Assembly: GCA_946902985.2 (NCBI GenBank) | Contig: OX336389.2 | Coordinates: forward strand, 280,533,527-280,597,526 | DNA from: Meconema thalassinum | Lineage: Eukaryota; Arthropoda; Insecta; Orthoptera; Tettigoniidae | Direction: 5' to 3' | Length of the DNA: 64,000 nucleotides | Shown: positions 1-10,466 of the stretch, piece after piece | Numbering within the stretch: position 1 is the stretch's first letter | Layout: each line of letters opens with the position of its first letter | Notes under the pieces: model-generated | What the model saw: only the letters and a program-made list of their open reading frames with translations | The model's database searches: none | Told to the model about the DNA's origin: nothing | Position numbers and translations under genes: made by a program

Positions 1-196
1 GACTTGGTTGGACGACTGATGCATGCTGCTGCTCGCTTTGTATAGTCACGTGACGTGCACGCGTGCCCTCTAGCAACGGGCTGTGACCTTCCACGCTCTG
101 GTCGGAATCACACCTTGTTACACACGCCACGATTAGCCCATGTCGTCACCGGTTTGGGCATAACAGCATCCGGCTCGTTACTTTTTGAACGCACCT
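1..196 (-). mobile_element. Mariner element, one end only (cut by window edge)
   Basis: This stretch is the same sequence, with scattered substitutions, as the right end of the full mariner at 51884-53197. It includes the terminus reading CGGCTCGTTACTTTTTGAAC followed by GCACCT and a TA target dinucleotide. Only the 5' untranslated part and terminal inverted repeat of a minus-strand copy are inside the window, so whether the transposase is complete cannot be judged. Confidence 0.85.
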
Positions 197-203
197 TATA
201 TAT

Positions 204-1267
204 CATTGCACCAAGGTCACACTTTACCCTTTACTAAAACTGAAATATCTTGACAAGTAAATGTGCAACGACGACATTTGTTGGCATTAGACACTATGCA
301 CATTTTGCACTAACAATCAAGCCACAACTTACTTGATTCTGTCATCTGTGTTTTAAAATAATTGCGAATATTCATTTCAACAATATCATTCTTCAGGCCA
401 TCGTGAGCTGAGGAGCGAATCAAGTGATTTGTAGCAAGAATGAGCCAGGAGTCAGATGGCCTGTTCCGCTGCAACATGCAAGCGCTCAGAGGCTGGCTGG
501 CATTTTGTTTCAGGATGCGTTCTTAGAGGTTGTTTTTGCTCTCAGCACGATGATTCATATATGACGAGTCGCAGGCAAACTCGATTACAGGTGTTATAAC
601 AAGTAGTTCCGTGAAGACTTAAGTAGCCTACTTTTCTTAAAATTTAAGATTCAATCCTTATTCCTGCAATTAGGTCGATTTAGAGTAATATCTTGATCTA
701 CAGACTTCTGCTGATAGCACTGCCATTATACGATTTGCTCAAAATATAACTGAAATATTTTGGTATAATACAGCAGTGGATTCTGAGATATTGATAAGTC
801 TAAGGCTCAAATGCTAAGGGAGAGTTAATAGGTTGTTCATAGCACTGCTCTATCTGAGAATGTACGCATTTACTATATATGTTAAGGAATACACTGTGCA
901 TACAAAATTTGGCATAAATCCAGTTGAAGTTACGGAAGTTACATTCACTTCAACATGAAACACATAAGCATACGTAGAATTATTTTTATAACACTGATAC
1001 ACTGTATACCGTGTGTGCTGGGGAAAATCCATCTGCAAATAGAGTTTCAAACTGTTTATGTGAACAGATTGTATGATATTGAGTCCAGGGTTCCAATGTT
1101 CTCAGAATGTTACTAGGCAGTTGGTAGTCCCATGTACTCTGTAAATAGGCATGCTTATGGCTGCTAAGGCACACATTGCATGTGGAAAATTTATTTATAA
1201 GCCCGTAAATTAGTATGGCAGTTGCATGGAGTTGGAACATTCAACATTATAAACGTGTATATAACTA
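204..1267. other. No recognisable gene or repeat
   Basis: This is AT-rich sequence between the mariner end and the pogo-type element. I see no splice-bounded coding exon, tRNA-like box or terminal repeat. It lies downstream of the galectin stop codon and is probably intergenic. Confidence 0.5.
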
Positions 1268-3586
1268 ACAAGGGAAGTCTCTGAACCGGGGAATTGCGGA
1301 TCCTGCTGAAACTTAGCAAATATGTTGCTTGAGCCCAACTAGGCAGAACCATGAAGAAAAATCTTTCGGAAATTAACTCCTGCCCTCCGTAGACGGCAAT
1401 AAGTACAACAATTTTGAACTGTGCGCGCTGGTCAAGTGCGGGTGTGCCTCACGCCTGATTGGTGGCTCAAAAGGTCATGCTCCAAACGACTGCCCTCCCG
1501 TACTCGCGCTCACAACCTGCGCTGCGGCGTGGACATTAATGCTGCATCTTTACAATATATTGCACGTCGTGCTTTATTAATAATCATGCAATGTAAGGTA
1601 TCACAAATACATATCATTACAACACAATACAGAGTAAACTGAACCAATAGTCAAACAAGTGAGTAAGTGACCAAGCTACTTCACATAGTTCTGACAACAG
1701 TGATGTTCGTGGTAATAATGTTGGAAACACAAACTGGTTTTACACCATCCACACCGTATGAAACACGGGCGAGTGCAAGTACTACATTGTATTGCACTGA
1801 TATCGAAACAATATGGCACAGGGTGTTCAAACCCACCTGGATTGTCGGACAGGTACAGACTTCGGTACCATGCGTATTGCCACACTGAAGTAAAACAAGG
1901 GGACGACAATTGGTGATATGTCAGATTGTATTTCTCTGGGCCAAATTGATGTCAAAATTCAATAACCGAACGGTGTTCGAAAATCTACGGACAAAGCTTT
2001 TCCAGACCCTAAAGCCGTATACATCCAATGGTTGACAATAGGCTGTGGCTCCAGGAGGTATCATCATCAGTCGTATGCGCTCTTCACTTTCTAACGATTT
2101 ATGTCCAGAAAAGGAATCCAGAAGGAGTGCCGCATTGCCGGACGGTACATGCTGTTTGAAAACATTGTGAAACCAATCCTTCAATTGTGCGGATCCCATT
2201 TTGCCAGATTTTGTAGGAACAACGTAAATATTGTCATGTGCAAACATAGTTTCTTTCACCCTTTTTCCAAACACACCTTTTGGTTCTTTCAGAGTTATGA
2301 AGAGAGGTCCTAGTAGCTTTCCGGCTGCTGTTATTGTAGGCATTATTGTATAGCTGTGCGTTGTGGCCCCCACTGATTGCACTTTGGAGCAAACCGTTTT
2401 CGACCCTTTCATAGCCAGTGTCCTACCCGAACACATCTCCAAATTGAACCCACTTTGATCACTATTACATATGTTCCCAGGGCCGAGAGAATCAAGAACC
2501 GATGTAACCTCTTCTACGAATATTTCTGCTGCTGACATAATATCCATTTCTCGATGGGCATTCTTTGATGTCGTCACAGTTGTTATTTTTCGCGAAATGA
2601 TATTATAGCGATCCTTAAAGTGCTGCACCCAGGAATGGCTGGCTTTAAACCCCGTACATTTTACGTCCTGTGCAGCTAGCATAGCCCATTGCTGAATTGT
2701 CACGTCATGTATTACTTCATTATTCTGATGGGCAATGTCAAATTGGGCTTTTACGACACATGTTATTCGCCTCTCCTTTTCACTTGCTCTGCCCACAAAT
2801 ATAAATCTTTCTTGCTTTTTAAACGGTGAAACTTACTTTTTACCGACGAAAAGGAAAGTGGACGCCTCTTACCGCTTTTCCAATAATCAACAGCATTTTG
2901 TTTGTATTCCATACCTACAGCTTCATATGACACTTTCCTGGGTGAGCTATCGGTGGCAGCCCAAATATTATCTTCATCAGAGATGTTGGTGTTACTGTCA
3001 TCCGGTAGCTCATGTGTGGCAGCAGTAAGAGTAGAATAGGAGTCCACGTTCATAGTGCTGTTCTCTATACAACCAGTTATGATACCTGTAAATATCAATT
3101 AGCACGACAAATAAACACACTTGTTACAAGAGACGAACGCCAGAAAGTCAGATAGGCACAAAACTATCAATAGCCTATAGCCTTCCATCCAAACTGTCCA
3201 ACAGATCCTGTTCTTGAATGCTGAGAGGCCTTTCCATACATTTTCCATATTTTTCCTCCAGACAACATATAACTTTTGCAATGTTAATATTCATCATGCA
3301 ATGCATGGGACACTCTCCGTATACGGATATAAGCGTATGCCGGGTCTGTCGCCTCTCATTCGGTGACTGCACGCCGTAGGCCGGGAAGCAACCTCTGACG
3401 CAGCCAATGAAGCTCACGCCACTGGCGCGCCAATTTAAACGTGTAAATCTTAATTTTTCATCTAGTACAAGGGGAAGTTAATTTCCGAAAGATTTCTCTT
3501 CACAGTTCTGCCTATTTGGGCTCACGCAACGTATCTGCAAAGTTCCAGCAGGATCTGTGATTCCCCGGTTCAGAGACTTCCCTTGT
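1268..3586 (-). mobile_element. Pogo/Tigger-type DNA transposon with long inverted termini
   Basis: The two ends are inverted copies over roughly 115 bp. The outermost part reads CAAGGGAAGTCTCTGAACC on the left, with its complement at 3567-3585. The arms carry indels and substitutions. The element encloses the minus-strand transposase remnant at 1921-3098. The right flank has TA after CCCTTG, but the left flank is not a clean match, so the target duplication is uncertain. Total length of about 2.3 kb fits a Tigger-like element. Confidence 0.8.
1921..3098 (-). pseudogene. Pogo-family transposase (CENP-B type HTH plus DDE_1), frameshifted
   Basis: Two overlapping minus-strand frames (3098-2763 and 2796-1921) together give a pogo/Tigger/jerky-like transposase. 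The upstream frame supplies an acidic N-terminus and a basic DNA-binding stretch ending WAEQVKRRGE. The downstream 291-residue frame carries the CENP-B-like HTH region (IQQWAMLAAQ, then HSWVQHFKDRY) and the DDE nuclease. Catalytic motifs visible are NSDQSGFNLE, LLLDSFSGHK and PPGATAYCQPLDV. The frames are offset by an indel near 2780, so the copy is probably dead unless an intron joins them. A further 80-residue minus-strand frame at 3175-3417 lies inside the element near its 5' end and may be leader or an extra exon; I cannot tell. Confidence 0.82.
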
Positions 3587-4200
3587 ATGTCTAAAATATC
3601 TTGGCTTTCCAGTGTGCTAAGTTTTAAGTTTATTCCATACATCTAATCAGAGATATTGAATCTGGGGTTCAAAAGACTTGAGATAATACCCAGTTGGTAG
3701 CTGTGGTGACTCTTACAATGAGCAGTCATATCTACTAAAGCAGGGGTTTTCAAACTGTTGTACGCGTACCCCCAGTGGTACGCGGAGTGGTGACAAGTGG
3801 TACGTCAAGGTTGTAAAAATGCCCGATCATTCATTTGAAAAGTTCGGTACTCAGTGCACCACCTTGATCTTAGCAGCTAGTTAGTCGATAAGAATGTGAT
3901 CCAGCAGGCAGTGACTCAATGTGAACAACCATCAACTTTTCAATTCAATTGTTGGTGATAGTTACAATAATGTGTGTCGCAATCCAGTTTAAATTGCCAT
4001 CTGTTGCTGGCAAGATTTTTAATTGCTAGTGTTTTGTTGCAGGTCTGTTTGCATTTATTGTTATATGTAAATATTTCACTTTGTTGTAATAACTGGTAAC
4101 ACCTCTAGTATTTACTTTAATATGAAACATCATTTCAGGTCGTTGTAACACCGTAGAGGCGTAGAACATCTAGAAATAGCATTGCGATCTGTGAAAAACC

Positions 4201-4554
4201 ATGGATAAGTGGGTTTCAAGAAAAACCCACATCGATGGGCATTTCGATGATGAGTCAACAGCTTCAGATGCAGCATCTTCCATGAAAGGTACAAAACAAG
4301 CAGCGAAGAAACGGAAATAAGATCCTGCTTATCTGTCGTTTGGGGTCACCTACAGCGGAAGTGAGTCAGATCCAATACCTCAGTGTGTTATATGCTATGA
4401 AATTTTGTCTCAACATTCCATGAAACCTTCATTATTGATGAGACATTTCAATTCTAAGCATGGAGAAGTGGGAAATAAAATACTTGAATATTTCAAAAGA
4501 AAAGAGATGGAGCTTAAGGCCAGCAAAGGAAAACTTAGTTTGTTTTCTGCATAA
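4201..4554 (+). pseudogene. hAT transposase N-terminus with BED-type zinc finger
   Basis: Starting at the ATG at 4201 the frame reads MDKWVSRKTHIDG and ends at a TAA at 4318. In the same frame it then continues through YLSFGV, CVICYEIL, SLLMRHFNSKH and FKRKEMEL. The C-x2-C then H-x-x-x-x-H spacing is a BED zinc finger, as in ZBED5, FAM200 or SCAND3-like domesticated hAT proteins. A second stop follows LSLFSA at about 4552. The two in-frame stops and the later LINE insertion show that it is a pseudogene. Confidence 0.8.
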
Positions 4555-4629
4555 ACGATAAATATCTTGAAGCATCATACAAAGTCAGATTGATCATCGC
4601 AAAAAAGGGTAAGCCCCATACAGATACGT

Positions 4630-5955
4630 TCATCATCATCATCATCATCATTTCCCCTTATCCAGCTCCTGCCGGGTCGGGGTATTTATGGCACTTCTCC
4701 ACTTTCCTCTTTCCTTCCACCATTCTTCTTCCACGATCTTGTCCCAGTCCAGATTTCTTTTTCTTACGCCGTTCTTCACTGAATCCATCCACCTTGTTCT
4801 AGGTCTTCCTCTTGGTCTCTTACCCTTGCACTTCGCCTCCAGCATCTGTCTTGGTATTCTATTTTCCTCCATCCTCTTTACATGTCCAAACCACCTTAGT
4901 TTATTCTTCTCAATTCTCTCATTTAGTTTTCCCATCCCAGCTTCCTTCCTAACATCTTCATTCCTCACTCTGTCTTTCCTTGTCTTTCCTATCATACTTC
5001 TTAGGAATTTCATTTCACTGGCTTGGATTCTACTCTCTTGCCTGCTTGTCAGGGTCCAAGTCTCAGCTGCATAAGTTAATATGGGTACATAGTACACTTT
5101 ATACATTACCTCCTTGCTTTTCCTTGGTACTTCCTTATCCCAAACAAGTTTTCTTACACTTTGATAGAATGCATTGCTCTGCTGTACCCTCCTGCCAATC
5201 TCCATGTCCAACCTACCAGTTTGCATCAATTCACTTCCTAGGTATTTGAACGTGTCCACAATTTCCAAACTCTGACTTCCAATTTTCACAGTGCCCTTTC
5301 CTTGTCTTTCCCCTCTTGTCATCACCATGGTCTTGCTTTTCTCTATACTGATTTTCAGGCCATACTTCTGAATATTTTCGTTCAGTGCATCTAGTTGTTT
5401 TTGCACTTCTTCGGTGTTCCTTCCCCAGACCACAATATCATCTGCAAATAACAGTAACTTCATTTCTTTATGTTCATATGCTTCCTTTGTTTCCTTTACA
5501 ATTTCATCCATCACCATTATGAACAAGAGAGGTGACAGCACACTCCCCTGTCTTAGTCCAGTCTTGTTCGTAAACCAATCTGTCTTTCCAACTGGGGTCA
5601 GTACCCTGCTAACACAGTTGTTGTACATTGCTTGCACCATTTCCAACATTTCTCTTCCCAGTCTCTTCTTAACCATGGTTTCCCATACCTTCTCTCTGGG
5701 GACACTATCATATGCCTTTTCTAGATCTATGAAAGTCATGATCAAATCCTCTCCATATTCCCAGTTCTTTTCCATCACCTGCCTCAAGCTAAAGATTGGG
5801 TCCACTGTGGATCTTCCACTCCTGAAGCCATACTGTTCCTCTTGCAACTCTCCTTCCACCTTTCTTCTCATTCTTCTTTCTAATATCCTTTCCAGTATTT
5901 TTACTATCTGTGATATGAGGGTGATCCCTCTATAGTTATCACACACCTTCTCTCG
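4630..5955 (-). mobile_element. RTE-like LINE, 5'-truncated, inserted in the hAT element
   Basis: This is a minus-strand LINE whose 3' end is at the left, terminating in a short (CAT)n/(ATG)n run at 4630-4651 rather than poly(A). Such short-repeat tails are typical of RTE-type LINEs. At the right it stops where hAT coding sequence resumes (GGTGAAAAATATAACAC). The endonuclease and early RT region are missing, so it is a dead-on-arrival copy. Confidence 0.8.
4648..5955 (-). CDS. LINE reverse transcriptase, C-terminal two thirds, frame still open
   Basis: One uninterrupted minus-strand frame of roughly 435 residues encodes RT fingers, palm and C-terminus. Motifs in order are NYRGITL, QYGFRSGRSTVDPIF, FIDLEKAYDSVPRE (RT motif A), TGLRQGSVLSPLLF (motif B), LLFADDIVVWG (catalytic FADD), YVPILTYAAETW and finally LRWFGHVKRMEENR. 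The last part is a C-terminal signature common in RTE-like elements. No endonuclease domain is present because of 5' truncation. The absence of stops over 1.3 kb suggests a fairly young insertion. The open frame runs on through the junction to 6036, but those extra residues are hAT sequence read in antisense. Confidence 0.82.
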   Translation of the reverse strand, partial: REKVCDNYRGITLISQIVKILERILERRMRRKVEGELQEEQYGFRSGRSTVDPIFSLRQVMEKNWEYGEDLIMTFIDLEKAYDSVPREKVWETMVKKRLGREMLEMVQAMYNNCVSRVLTPVGKTDWFTNKTGLRQGSVLSPLLFIMVMDEIVKETKEAYEHKEMKLLLFADDIVVWGRNTEEVQKQLDALNENIQKYGLKISIEKSKTMVMTRGERQGKGTVKIGSQSLEIVDTFKYLGSELMQTGRLDMEIGRRVQQSNAFYQSVRKLVWDKEVPRKSKEVMYKVYYVPILTYAAETWTLTSRQESRIQASEMKFLRSMIGKTRKDRVRNEDVRKEAGMGKLNERIEKNKLRWFGHVKRMEENRIPRQMLEAKCKGKRPRGRPRTRWMDSVKNGVRKRNLDWDKIVEEEWWKERGKWRSAINTPTRQELDKGK

Positions 5956-6770
5956 GTGAAAAATATAACACACAGCTAGATGCAATGCCCATGTCAGATA
6001 ATACAATATCAAGAAGAATTGCTGAAATGGCATCAAACATAAAGGAAAAGGTCATTACAGAAATTAAAAACTGACTACTTTGCTCTTCAAATCGATGAAA
6101 CCATAGACATACGGTAACATATATGGCTCAGCTAATGCGTTTTGTGAGGTATGTTGATTCTACAAAAATGGTTGAAGAATTTCTGTTCTGTGAAGATCTG
6201 ACTACAAGAACAACTTCAAAAGAAATTTTGAAGAAGCTGGACAAGTTTGTGAAAGGAAATGGACTTCAATGGGAAAAATGTGTGGGATTATGCACGGATG
6301 GTGCACGTGCAATGATTGGAAAGCACAGTGGAGTAGTTGCTGAAGTAAAGAAAGTGTCACCAAAATTAAAAATTGTTCACTGCTGACTTCACAGAGAGGC
6401 TTTAGTTGCCAAAAAATGTCCTTCAGGGCTAAAATCAACTTTAAACCAAGTTGTAACTATTGTAAATTACATAAAATCGAAGAGTTTAAACTCAAGATTA
6501 TTTTCTGTGTTATGTCAGGAAATGGGAGCTGAACATGTGCAATTGATGTTCCACACTGAGGTCAGGTGGCTTTCACGTGGCTGTGTGCTGTCGAGAATTT
6601 TTGAGCTGAGAAATGAGGTTATTTGTTTTTGTGCAAACAAGATTTTCATTTGAAAGACTATTTTCATGATGACATCTGGATGTGTAGAATGGCCTTCCTT
6701 GTTGACATCATCAGAAGACTCAATAACCTCAACAAGTCACTTCAAGGCATCAGTACAACTATCTTTTTAT
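5956..6770 (+). pseudogene. hAT transposase core, decayed
   Basis: After the LINE the hAT coding sequence resumes with KYNTQLDA-like text and then a clear block in one frame: AQLMRFVRYVDSTKMVEEF, CVGLCTDGARAMIGKHSGVV, a TGA, HREALVAKKCPS, LNSRLFSVLCQEMG and FHTEVRWLSRG. CTDGARAM (a catalytic-region Asp) and HTEVRWLSRG are hallmarks of SCAND3/ZBED-like hAT transposases. The stop at 6383-6385 and frame changes near 6100 and 6640 show decay. About 60 nt expected at the LINE junction seem to be missing, so the LINE insertion probably came with a small deletion. Confidence 0.8.
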
Positions 6771-6823
6771 AATACTTTTATTGCAGCCAAATAGCCATTG
6801 AAAACAAAGTATAAAATCGTACA

Positions 6824-7342
6824 CTAAAATTGCACTCTGACACTTTGAGTTGCATAGTCTTTGATTGATTTTGTCCTTTTCCTACAGAGCTCTAAGTGGT
6901 AGCGATCACATGGTTGTCCACATAGTTGGCATACACACGTCACTGTAGGTTCATGGAAATATTTGCTAACACAAATAAGGTGGTGAAAACCATGGACAGC
7001 CAGACGTGTAAACACATGCCTCAACTCAAAGTTGGCTGTTGTCCACGTCCGGTCAATCATGGCTCCGGTTCCATAAAATTCTTGAGGTAAGTCTTCTCGT
7101 TTTTTCTTCAATGATGTTAGTAGCTGTTCCGAGGCTCTGGTATTTGGTAGAGGTAAATAGTTTCTAAGGTCTTCTATAAGAAATGATTCTCGTGCCAGGA
7201 GGTAGACGAATCGTGACCTGGTAGTTTTTGACACTCTGATTGCTTTTTTTATGAATAATGCCTTCACTCTTTCTAGTGAGGAAAGGTTCTTTTCTGTTAG
7301 GTGTTTCCAAATGACTTCAATGCCATATATTAGAATAGGCAT
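6824..7342 (-). pseudogene. LINE fragment: reverse transcriptase C-terminal region
   Basis: A 172-residue minus-strand frame begins MPILIYGIEVIWKHL and passes through FVYLLARESFLIEDLR. It ends in a small cysteine/histidine cluster, VCQLCGQPCDRYHLELC. This looks like the post-RT region of a non-LTR retrotransposon that differs from the RTE-like copies elsewhere in the window. It is truncated at its 5' end and sits inside the hAT sequence. AGGCAT occurs on both sides (about 6747 and 7336), a possible short target duplication. Confidence 0.6.
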
Positions 7343-7399
7343 GATTTTGGTCCATGATAAAATAAAAGAACTGATTAAGAAACTAGAATTGCAGAGAAG

Positions 7400-9060
7400 G
7401 AAATAAAAAATAAATCATCTTGTGGTCTTCTTAGATTTGCCTGATATTTTGTATTAGTGGTGAATGGTGAATATATTAACTGTGACTACCAGACACTAGG
7501 AAGTGTGGAATCTTGGCCATTTTCAGCACCAGGAATCAAGCCTGGGATTTAGGAAAGTACAACAATCCATGTAAGTTGAGGTGTATCCCTTAGCCAGTCA
7601 GTCATGGTATTGTGTTTTGCTGTAGTTGGATTTCATGTTCTTCCCCTCACATCACACCACATATCAGCAGCAGAAGAGGAGTGGAGACGAGGATGTCACA
7701 TGCCAACATTTTAAAACTTCAACTTTTATTTTTAACACTTCGTAACAACAATAAATTTGAATTAGCACCTCAAGTTGAAGGTTCAGTCATCTGCTGAGCC
7801 TGAAGTGTCATCGAAATTGGAGAGGTCGACTTTGTGAGTGTTCCTTGCTAGCTGAAAATGACTGGTTGAATCCCCATCGGAAATAGGCATTAATTTAGAG
7901 AATGATTTAACTGATTCACCAGTGTTAACATTCGTAAACACATTCAAATTTAAAGGAGATCAAGTCTTAGCCAAGAGCGTAATGTACACACAACAAACCA
8001 AGCCTAAGAAGGTAATAAGTCATTAATAACCTCTCTCTCTCTTTTTATTTTTATTTTTTAAGGAGCTTGGTGGGAGGCATGCAGCTTGACCACTGTCATA
8101 ATGCTCGATAGTTTTTCACTTCGGCTGAAGTATAACACATAGTAACACATCTACTTTTCATTCAAACTAAATGATATTCAATAGTAAATTTTTATTCAGA
8201 CATTCCACTGCATCAATGGAACAATTACTAATGACTTCAGCTTCTAGGAATTAAATGTAGGCTCTTCAACAATATAGATCGTAGGCTTTCGCGGCTGGTG
8301 TATAGTTTATCATCTAGGCTTACTCATGATTAAGGCTGCTGCAATGTCAGCTGAAACGTCGGGAAATAATCACCGATATACGAAGCGGCTCCATCCTCAA
8401 CAATAATTCTGGTCCCTCGCCCTCTCACAAGCCAGATGAGTCAAACTTTCAGCTCAAGCTTCAATGTCAAATTGTGAAGGTTTATGATCAATTTTCTCAT
8501 GATCAACTTAACCCTTTGACTTTCAAGGTCTGTCATTACGCCCTGTTCATGCCAAACTGTCAGGGTAACGATCCATCGTTAGCGGCCTTTATTATTGATT
8601 ATTTAGTTATTTTTACGCTTGATAACAGCAATTTTCCGGGAATATGAAAAAGGCAATTTTGACTAAGTTTATATTCTGCGGGAACCTCTGACAATCTGTA
8701 TTTATATTAATTCTTAAGAGTCTGAAACATGTGCTCACAGAGTTTCGTGTCTTGTTTACGTCGTGGTTGGTGGCAATGATTTTTCTCAGTTTTCATTGGC
8801 AATTTTGGAATCTTGACATTTAATACGCAATCAAATAATATAGAGTTTCTTTTTACATGAATAGTAGACTTGACAAGTAAATTTCCATTTCCCAAAATTA
8901 CTTCAAAATTTTCAAATCTGAATTTTGTAATTTTTTTTCCATATTTTTTTTTTTTTTTTTTTAACATTGAAATCATATGGCTCAGAGACATATCACTTAT
9001 TTTCAGTAATAAAAAGTTTATGTTTATGTTTATATTTTATTATAATATCTCTATTGGTCT
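7400..9060. other. Mostly unannotated AT-rich sequence with two repeat scraps
   Basis: No exon is recognised. At 8068-8100 a scrap (TGGTGGGAGGCATGCAGCTT and on) matches the tRNA-like head of the SINE at 50571-50770. At 8276-8375 there is a repeat-like phrase starting TCGTAGGCTTTCGCGGC and ending GCTGAAACGTCGGG; its exact family is unknown to me. A 24-nt T-rich run lies at 8941-8963. Confidence 0.4.
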
Positions 9061-9198
9061 TTGTCCCAGGGGAGTGCGACAGGTTTCGGCAGCCGGCATA
9101 GTTCATATCCTCGCCGCTAGATGGGGGGCTACATTCATTCCATTCCCTGACCCGGTCGGTCGACTGGAAGCAGGCTGTGGATTTTCATTTTCATCCTC
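9061..9198 (+). mobile_element. SINE fragment, 3' part only (same family as 19724-20056)
   Basis: The text from CAGGGGAGTGCG through GACCCGGTCGG to GCTGTGGATTTTCATTTTC matches the 3' half of the two full SINEs at 19724-20056 and 37931-38262. The tRNA head is missing. ATTGGTCT flanks it at 9053-9060 and 9199-9206, consistent with a target-site duplication. It lies in the sense-opposite orientation within the presumed galectin 3' UTR or just beyond it. Confidence 0.75.
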
Positions 9199-9553
9199 AT
9201 TGGTCTCTCTTCCATCTCGTTTTCAAAGAAGTGTGTGCACAGCTTGGTAAATATGGCTGACAGTTTTCACACAATCAGATGAGAGCTTGAAAGTGAAAGG
9301 GTTAAGAAAATAAGACACAATCTTATTTCTAGGAATAGAAAATAATAACTACCAGTGTTGTATGGTGTCGATGATTTACTTATGTGATGCTCCAATACAA
9401 TATAACATATTAAATAAAATACTTTTATCACAGTCTTGCAATTCTTAACCTATAACAATGAAACGGTGTTCAACAGAAGAAGAAAGATAGAAATGGCAGT
9501 TTCTACAAGTTAACTGACAGAAGTGATGAAGTAAATTGCCATGAAATACGATA

Positions 9554-9667
9554 CTACTTTTCACTTATTTCATACAGTTCCACACCTCCATAAATGTAAG
9601 CATACAATATGTTCTTAGGATCCCGTCTATGGCTGAAGCAGGTGTAGAGAGATCCATTCACGTAGAT
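9554..9667 (-). CDS. Galectin gene, terminal exon with stop codon (CRD2 exon 3)
   Basis: A TTTTTCAG acceptor opens 114 nt that encode 37 residues and a TAG stop. Starting in phase 0 after CFE, it reads IYVNGSLYTCFSHR, then NILYAYIYGGVELYEISEK. This is the classic last strand set of a galectin (VNG, F-x-HR, then an I-x-G-x-V-x-L block), so the gene ends here. The usual GDV is GGV. The 3' UTR runs leftwards. The first AATAAA I can see on this strand is at 9036-9041, about half a kilobase on, beyond a SINE fragment; whether it is the real poly(A) signal cannot be told from sequence. Galectin domains often end within a few residues of this point, so a natural C-terminus is plausible. Confidence 0.86.
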   Translation of the reverse strand: MYVNGSLYTCFSHRRDPKNILYAYIYGGVELYEISEK

Positions 9668-10466
9668 CTGAAAAATAGAACAATTCTGTTACTTTTAGTT
9701 TGCATCAAAGTAAATTTTACACAAAACATTTCAAATTTCCTTAGAGCCTACTACTGTATAACTATGTTACACCCATTCTTGAGATGTAGAAAAATGCTGC
9801 TTGCTCTCATATTGTAGGATAAGCAAGTATAAAGATATAATGGGTGCGATGTGGTGAAACGGAAGCCAATGCACATTAGTATGAAATCGATACATGTTAT
9901 CTGCCAGTGGCGGCTGGTAGTGAGGTTGCTGTGTTGCGTAACAACCAGATTTTTTCAATAAATATAATAATAAACTTTCAGCAATAAAAAGCAAAGCATT
10001 TCCTCTTACATGCATACGGATCGTAGCTACTGTTCTTTAATAATTCAGGAAATCTTGTAGTAGTGTGAATTGTTTGAGAAATCGAAGAGTGCCAACAATA
10101 CAGGAATGCTCGCTGTGTGGTCGTTGCCAGGCCCAAGCACCAACCAGGTCTCGATAGTGGAGGGTATGACAGAGATGCTAGACTGAAAAGTCCTATCCCA
10201 TCAGTTAACTTGGCTGCTTGTTGCCTGCTGATAACAACAAGGAAGAAGCTGGGCGGATGGAGACAACCGAGATGCTCCATGTATTGCCGATTGTCTCGCA
10301 ATGTAATTTGCTCTTAGAGCGACACTTGTTATTCTTTCTCACCCTTGTGTATAGCTTACGTTGTTTTGTTCTCGTAAAGTTACTCAAATATATCTAATCC
10401 CGAGGTGAATGTGATGTTCTCTGGACCGTGGTATTTGTGACGAATAAGCTATACCACGCACAAGTA

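Larger units (their letters stand above)
3741..7400 (+). mobile_element. hAT transposon (ZBED/SCAND3-type), split by two LINE pieces
   Basis: The left end reads CAGGGGTTTTCAAACTG, a typical hAT terminus, preceded by TACTAAAG, which could be the 8-bp target site. Coding remnants of a ZBED/SCAND3-like hAT transposase lie at 4201-4554 and 5956-6770, with a possible continuation just after 7345. The right terminus and the matching target site were not found, so the 3' end is approximate or lost. LINE fragments occupy 4630-5955 and about 6775-7345. Confidence 0.75.

Noticed and set aside
2101..2313. Plus-strand frames opposite the pogo transposase
   Set aside because: Antisense shadow of the DDE domain.
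5414..5935. Plus-strand frames across the LINE at 4.6-6 kb (also at 32.2-33.5 kb)
   Set aside because: They mirror the minus-strand RT gene with no domains of their own.
8276..8375. A fourth hammerhead-like motif ending GCTGAAACGTCGGG
   Set aside because: A GCTG/CAGC stem II and GAAACGTC can be drawn, but I cannot place a CUGANGA core or a stem I, so it is not counted.
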